Below, piece after piece: positions 41,522 through 43,813 of a stretch of DNA of 43,813 nucleotides. How positions within the stretch are numbered: position 1 is the first letter of the stretch; the number at the start of each line of letters is the position of its first letter. The translations under genes were made by a program, and so were the position numbers. A model generated the notes under the pieces. It had not been told where the DNA came from, did not search any database, and worked only from the letters and a program-made list of their open reading frames with translations. The DNA comes from an uncultured Prevotellaceae bacterium (GTDB lineage: Bacteria; Bacteroidota; Bacteroidia; Bacteroidales; Bacteroidaceae). The stretch covers positions 1-43,813 of the forward strand of contig CACZVE010000023.1 of the NCBI GenBank assembly GCA_902784565.1. The letters run 5' to 3'.

Positions 41522-43297
41522 ATGAACAAACGGAATGGTTATCTGATATCCAAGGCTCTCCACACATTCATGTGGGCTTCTATCCTGTCATCGGTGGCGC
41601 AACTGCTATCTACGTTGATTGATGCCATTGTGGTGAGTAACTTGATAGGCCCTGATGCCATCTCGGCCGTTAATGTGTCTGTGCCTGTCTTATCGTTGGT
41701 GAGTTGTTTTGGCATCCTGCTCGGTGTGGGAGGGTCGATTGTGGCTGCCAAGGCTATGGGACTTCGGAATATGGAGGAAGCAAATCGGGTATTCTCCGTA
41801 TCGTTGAAGGCCACGCTGATTTTTGGATTGTTTATTTCTGTGGTTGGCTATTTGTTGGCACCAGCGATTGTGGGACTCGTATGTCCTACAGAGAGTCGTA
41901 TATATCCATTGGCTGCCAGCTATCTGCAAATCATTCTCATAGGTATGGTCTTTATGTTAGGAGGCTTTACCTTGCAATCTTTTGTCAAGACTGACGGGAA
42001 TCCCAAACTGGTGATGAGGGCCGTTGTCTTAGGATGTATCGTCAATCTGGTTTTTGACATCATCTTCATCCAGGTCTTTGATATGGGTATTGCAGGTTCG
42101 GCATGGGCTTCTGTCTTGGCATATATAGCCGCTTTTGCCGTCTGTTTGCTACATTTCCGTATGCCTCGTTGTTCATTGCGCTTTCAGCTCCATGCCCAAA
42201 GCACCAATGGATTAGGTACCATCGCCAAGGAGGGGGCTCCCTTAAGTGTCAACTCGCTATTGCTGGGTGTCTGCACCTATTTCATAAACACGATAGTGTT
42301 GCATGTGGCGGGTGATGATGGCATGTACGTGTGGTCTCTCTGTCTGCAGTTGTTTGCTATCATGCAGTTGGTACTTGGCGGTATCTCCACTAGTATTTAC
42401 GCGATTGGAGGATTGTTGACTGGTGAACGTGATATGGATGGACTGAGCATACTGACACGGCGTGTGCTCCTCTATGTCTGTAGTGTGCTAGCGTTTATCG
42501 TCATTGTGATGCTGGCATTCCCAGAGGTGCTTCCCAGTCTTTTCGGTGGCAGCCAGCTCTCTAACCACGCTACGATGGATGTTGCTACGCCGATACGTAT
42601 TTATGCATTGCTGCTTGTACCATACGCGATTGTAGCCGTCTTACGTTCACTTTATCAGATTATCGGTTTCCGTAGCATGAGTCTGATACTCAGCATCACC
42701 CAATTAGTGGCGATGGTAATTTGTGTATGGCTGTTTGCCCTTGTGGACTCCAACATGTTGTGGTGGGGTTTCCCCCTGTCAGGCCTCATTTTATTGATAG
42801 TCACCATACTTTTCAGTTGGCAGAAACACCATCAACAGCCACGGTTGTCCCTGATGACGCTGATTCCTCAGACTATAGGAGGGAAGTCGCTTAATATTTC
42901 CATCAGATTGATTCGCGATGATGTCATCAGTGCTTTAAATGACATCAAGTCCTTCCTGAAGGAGTGTCAGGTGGCGGAGTCAACGGTCTTTACTGTACGT
43001 CTCTGTTGTGAGGAACTCCTATACAATATTATTGATTATGCTGTAGAGAAATACCCGGAAAAACACTTTGCTGATGTCTATATACGATTGGATGATTCTC
43101 AGATAAGTGTGTTGTTGAAAGATGACGGATGCCCCTTTAATCCGATTTTCAAGAATAAGGAGTTAAGGGAGAAAAATACAGAGATTGATTACGAACATCT
43201 GGGATTGCTTCTGGTTACAGGCCAAAGTTCTTCCATCAACTATAAATACATGTACGACCAGAACATGGTCTTTCTGACTTTTCAACGAAACCAATAA
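41522..43297 (+). CDS. MATE-family transporter fused to an RsbW-like kinase domain
   Basis: 591 residues. Residues 1 to about 445 form a 12-helix MATE multidrug/toxin exporter: SVAQLLSTLIDAIVVSNLIG, VGGSIVAAKAMGLRNMEEA, GFTLQSFVKTDGNPKLVM, and a second half with the related EGAPLSVNSLLLGVCTYFIN. From about 455 a cytoplasmic RsbW/SpoIIAB-type ATPase domain follows (TVRLCCEELLYNIIDYAVEK as N box, DDGCPFNPIF as G1, and a shortened G2 region HLGLLLVTGQS). MATE proteins are normally about 450 residues and lack such a tail. The ATP-lid region departs from the usual GGLG motif, so kinase activity is uncertain. The gene is 12 bases before an adenylating enzyme gene in the same operon. Confidence 0.92.
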   Translation: MNKRNGYLISKALHTFMWASILSSVAQLLSTLIDAIVVSNLIGPDAISAVNVSVPVLSLVSCFGILLGVGGSIVAAKAMGLRNMEEANRVFSVSLKATLIFGLFISVVGYLLAPAIVGLVCPTESRIYPLAASYLQIILIGMVFMLGGFTLQSFVKTDGNPKLVMRAVVLGCIVNLVFDIIFIQVFDMGIAGSAWASVLAYIAAFAVCLLHFRMPRCSLRFQLHAQSTNGLGTIAKEGAPLSVNSLLLGVCTYFINTIVLHVAGDDGMYVWSLCLQLFAIMQLVLGGISTSIYAIGGLLTGERDMDGLSILTRRVLLYVCSVLAFIVIVMLAFPEVLPSLFGGSQLSNHATMDVATPIRIYALLLVPYAIVAVLRSLYQIIGFRSMSLILSITQLVAMVICVWLFALVDSNMLWWGFPLSGLILLIVTILFSWQKHHQQPRLSLMTLIPQTIGGKSLNISIRLIRDDVISALNDIKSFLKECQVAESTVFTVRLCCEELLYNIIDYAVEKYPEKHFADVYIRLDDSQISVLLKDDGCPFNPIFKNKELREKNTEIDYEHLGLLLVTGQSSSINYKYMYDQNMVFLTFQRNQ

Positions 43298-43309
43298 AAT
43301 ATCATTATA

Positions 43310-43813
43310 ATGAAGACTAACGAATACCTTCAACCGTTCTGGGACGCTTTTGAGCGTTTTGCAGATCTGCCTGCTATCGTTGATAATGGTGGGCGAGTAA
43401 CAACCTATCGCCAATTAGGTGAACTGACGCGTAGAATAGCGGGAGGACTGGCACGTTTGGATTTGCCGGAAAACTCCCTGATCCCTATCCTGCTGCCTAC
43501 CTCGATGGAGTATATGGCTGCAGAGTTGGGTGTCTGGATGGCTGGTCACGCCATCGTGCCGATGGGCACTACTTTCCCTGAAGGGCGTATCGAATACATC
43601 AAGGAGCATTGTGAGGCACCACTCGTTATTGATGCCCAGAGACTCCAGGAATTCTCAGAAGCTGAAGAGCTTCGTGACGAGGTCACGCGCTTTGAACTCG
43701 AACAGAAAGCCATTCTGATCTATACCAGTGGATCGACGGGTGAGCCCAAGGGTATCCTGCATTGCTTTGACAGTCTGTGCTCCCATGTACACACAGGCTC
43801 GCTGCAAGAAGAG
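43310..43813 (+). CDS. AMP-forming acyl/aryl ligase (adenylation domain), 5' part
   Basis: 168 residues visible; the gene runs off the window. The ANL-superfamily pattern is clear: opening PFWDAFERFADLPAIVDNGG, TYRQLGELTRRIAGGL, IPILLPTSMEYMAAELGVWM, and the P-loop-like A3 motif ILIYTSGSTGEPKGILH. These enzymes activate carboxylic or amino acids as adenylates and load CoA or a carrier protein. It begins 12 bases after the MATE-kinase gene and is probably translated from the same mRNA. An NRPS-like start with a downstream carrier protein is possible but outside the window. Confidence 0.9.
   Translation, partial: MKTNEYLQPFWDAFERFADLPAIVDNGGRVTTYRQLGELTRRIAGGLARLDLPENSLIPILLPTSMEYMAAELGVWMAGHAIVPMGTTFPEGRIEYIKEHCEAPLVIDAQRLQEFSEAEELRDEVTRFELEQKAILIYTSGSTGEPKGILHCFDSLCSHVHTGSLQEE

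Overview
The window looks like the chromosome of a Bacteroidota bacterium, most likely a Prevotella-type gut or rumen species. The evidence is a SusC/SusD pair, secreted xylan-degrading enzymes, type IX-style C-terminal tails, lipoproteins, weak Shine-Dalgarno sequences, and many promoters with the Bacteroidota -7 box (TAnnTTTG), several with a -33 TTTG or TTG 20 bp upstream. No phage, integrase, rRNA or CRISPR array was seen. One tRNA-Leu(CAA) is present.

Layout. 1-7.8 kb: the end of a GH3 glycosidase cut short at a neighbour's terminator, an outer-membrane barrel protein, an OmpA-family protein, a 28-bp-arm palindrome of REP type, then a run of secreted or lipid-anchored proteins ending in a retropepsin-like protease. 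7.8-8.7 kb: a four-helix-bundle (23S-IVS-like) protein bracketed by two arrays of a 10-bp repeat with a CCTAGG core; the arrays fill the space to the neighbouring stop codons. 8.7-12.2 kb: two GH43 genes, one with a broken 5' end. 12.4-15.7 kb: a TolB-like lipoprotein with a CxxCH motif and a DUF6057-type membrane protein. 15.9-17.2 kb: a small secreted protein followed by a 42-bp tandem repeat. 17.2-25.2 kb: SusD and SusC, divergent from a GH115 alpha-glucuronidase, probably a small glucuronoxylan utilization locus.

25.2-38.3 kb: a membrane SpoIIE-type phosphatase, a porin, tRNA-Leu, mannose-1-phosphate guanylyltransferase, a HIT protein, greA with a terminator-like leader, a PAP2 phosphatase, a nucleotide-sugar type epimerase, RNase R, a small soluble histidine kinase, a hemolysin III protein and a succinate-type CoA-transferase. 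Palindromes mark two junctions: a 34-bp one across the abutting convergent stop codons of manC and the HIT gene, and a 40-bp one carrying back-to-back -7 boxes between the epimerase and rnr.

38.3-43.8 kb holds the most unusual gene set: a Cache-type sensor fused to a SpoIIE/PP2C phosphatase and an RsbW-like kinase, a STAS anti-anti-sigma protein, an AraC-type regulator, a MATE transporter fused to a second RsbW-like kinase domain, and the start of an AMP-forming ligase. This looks like a partner-switching signalling module wired into a transporter and an adenylating enzyme. Its physiological output is not visible in the window.
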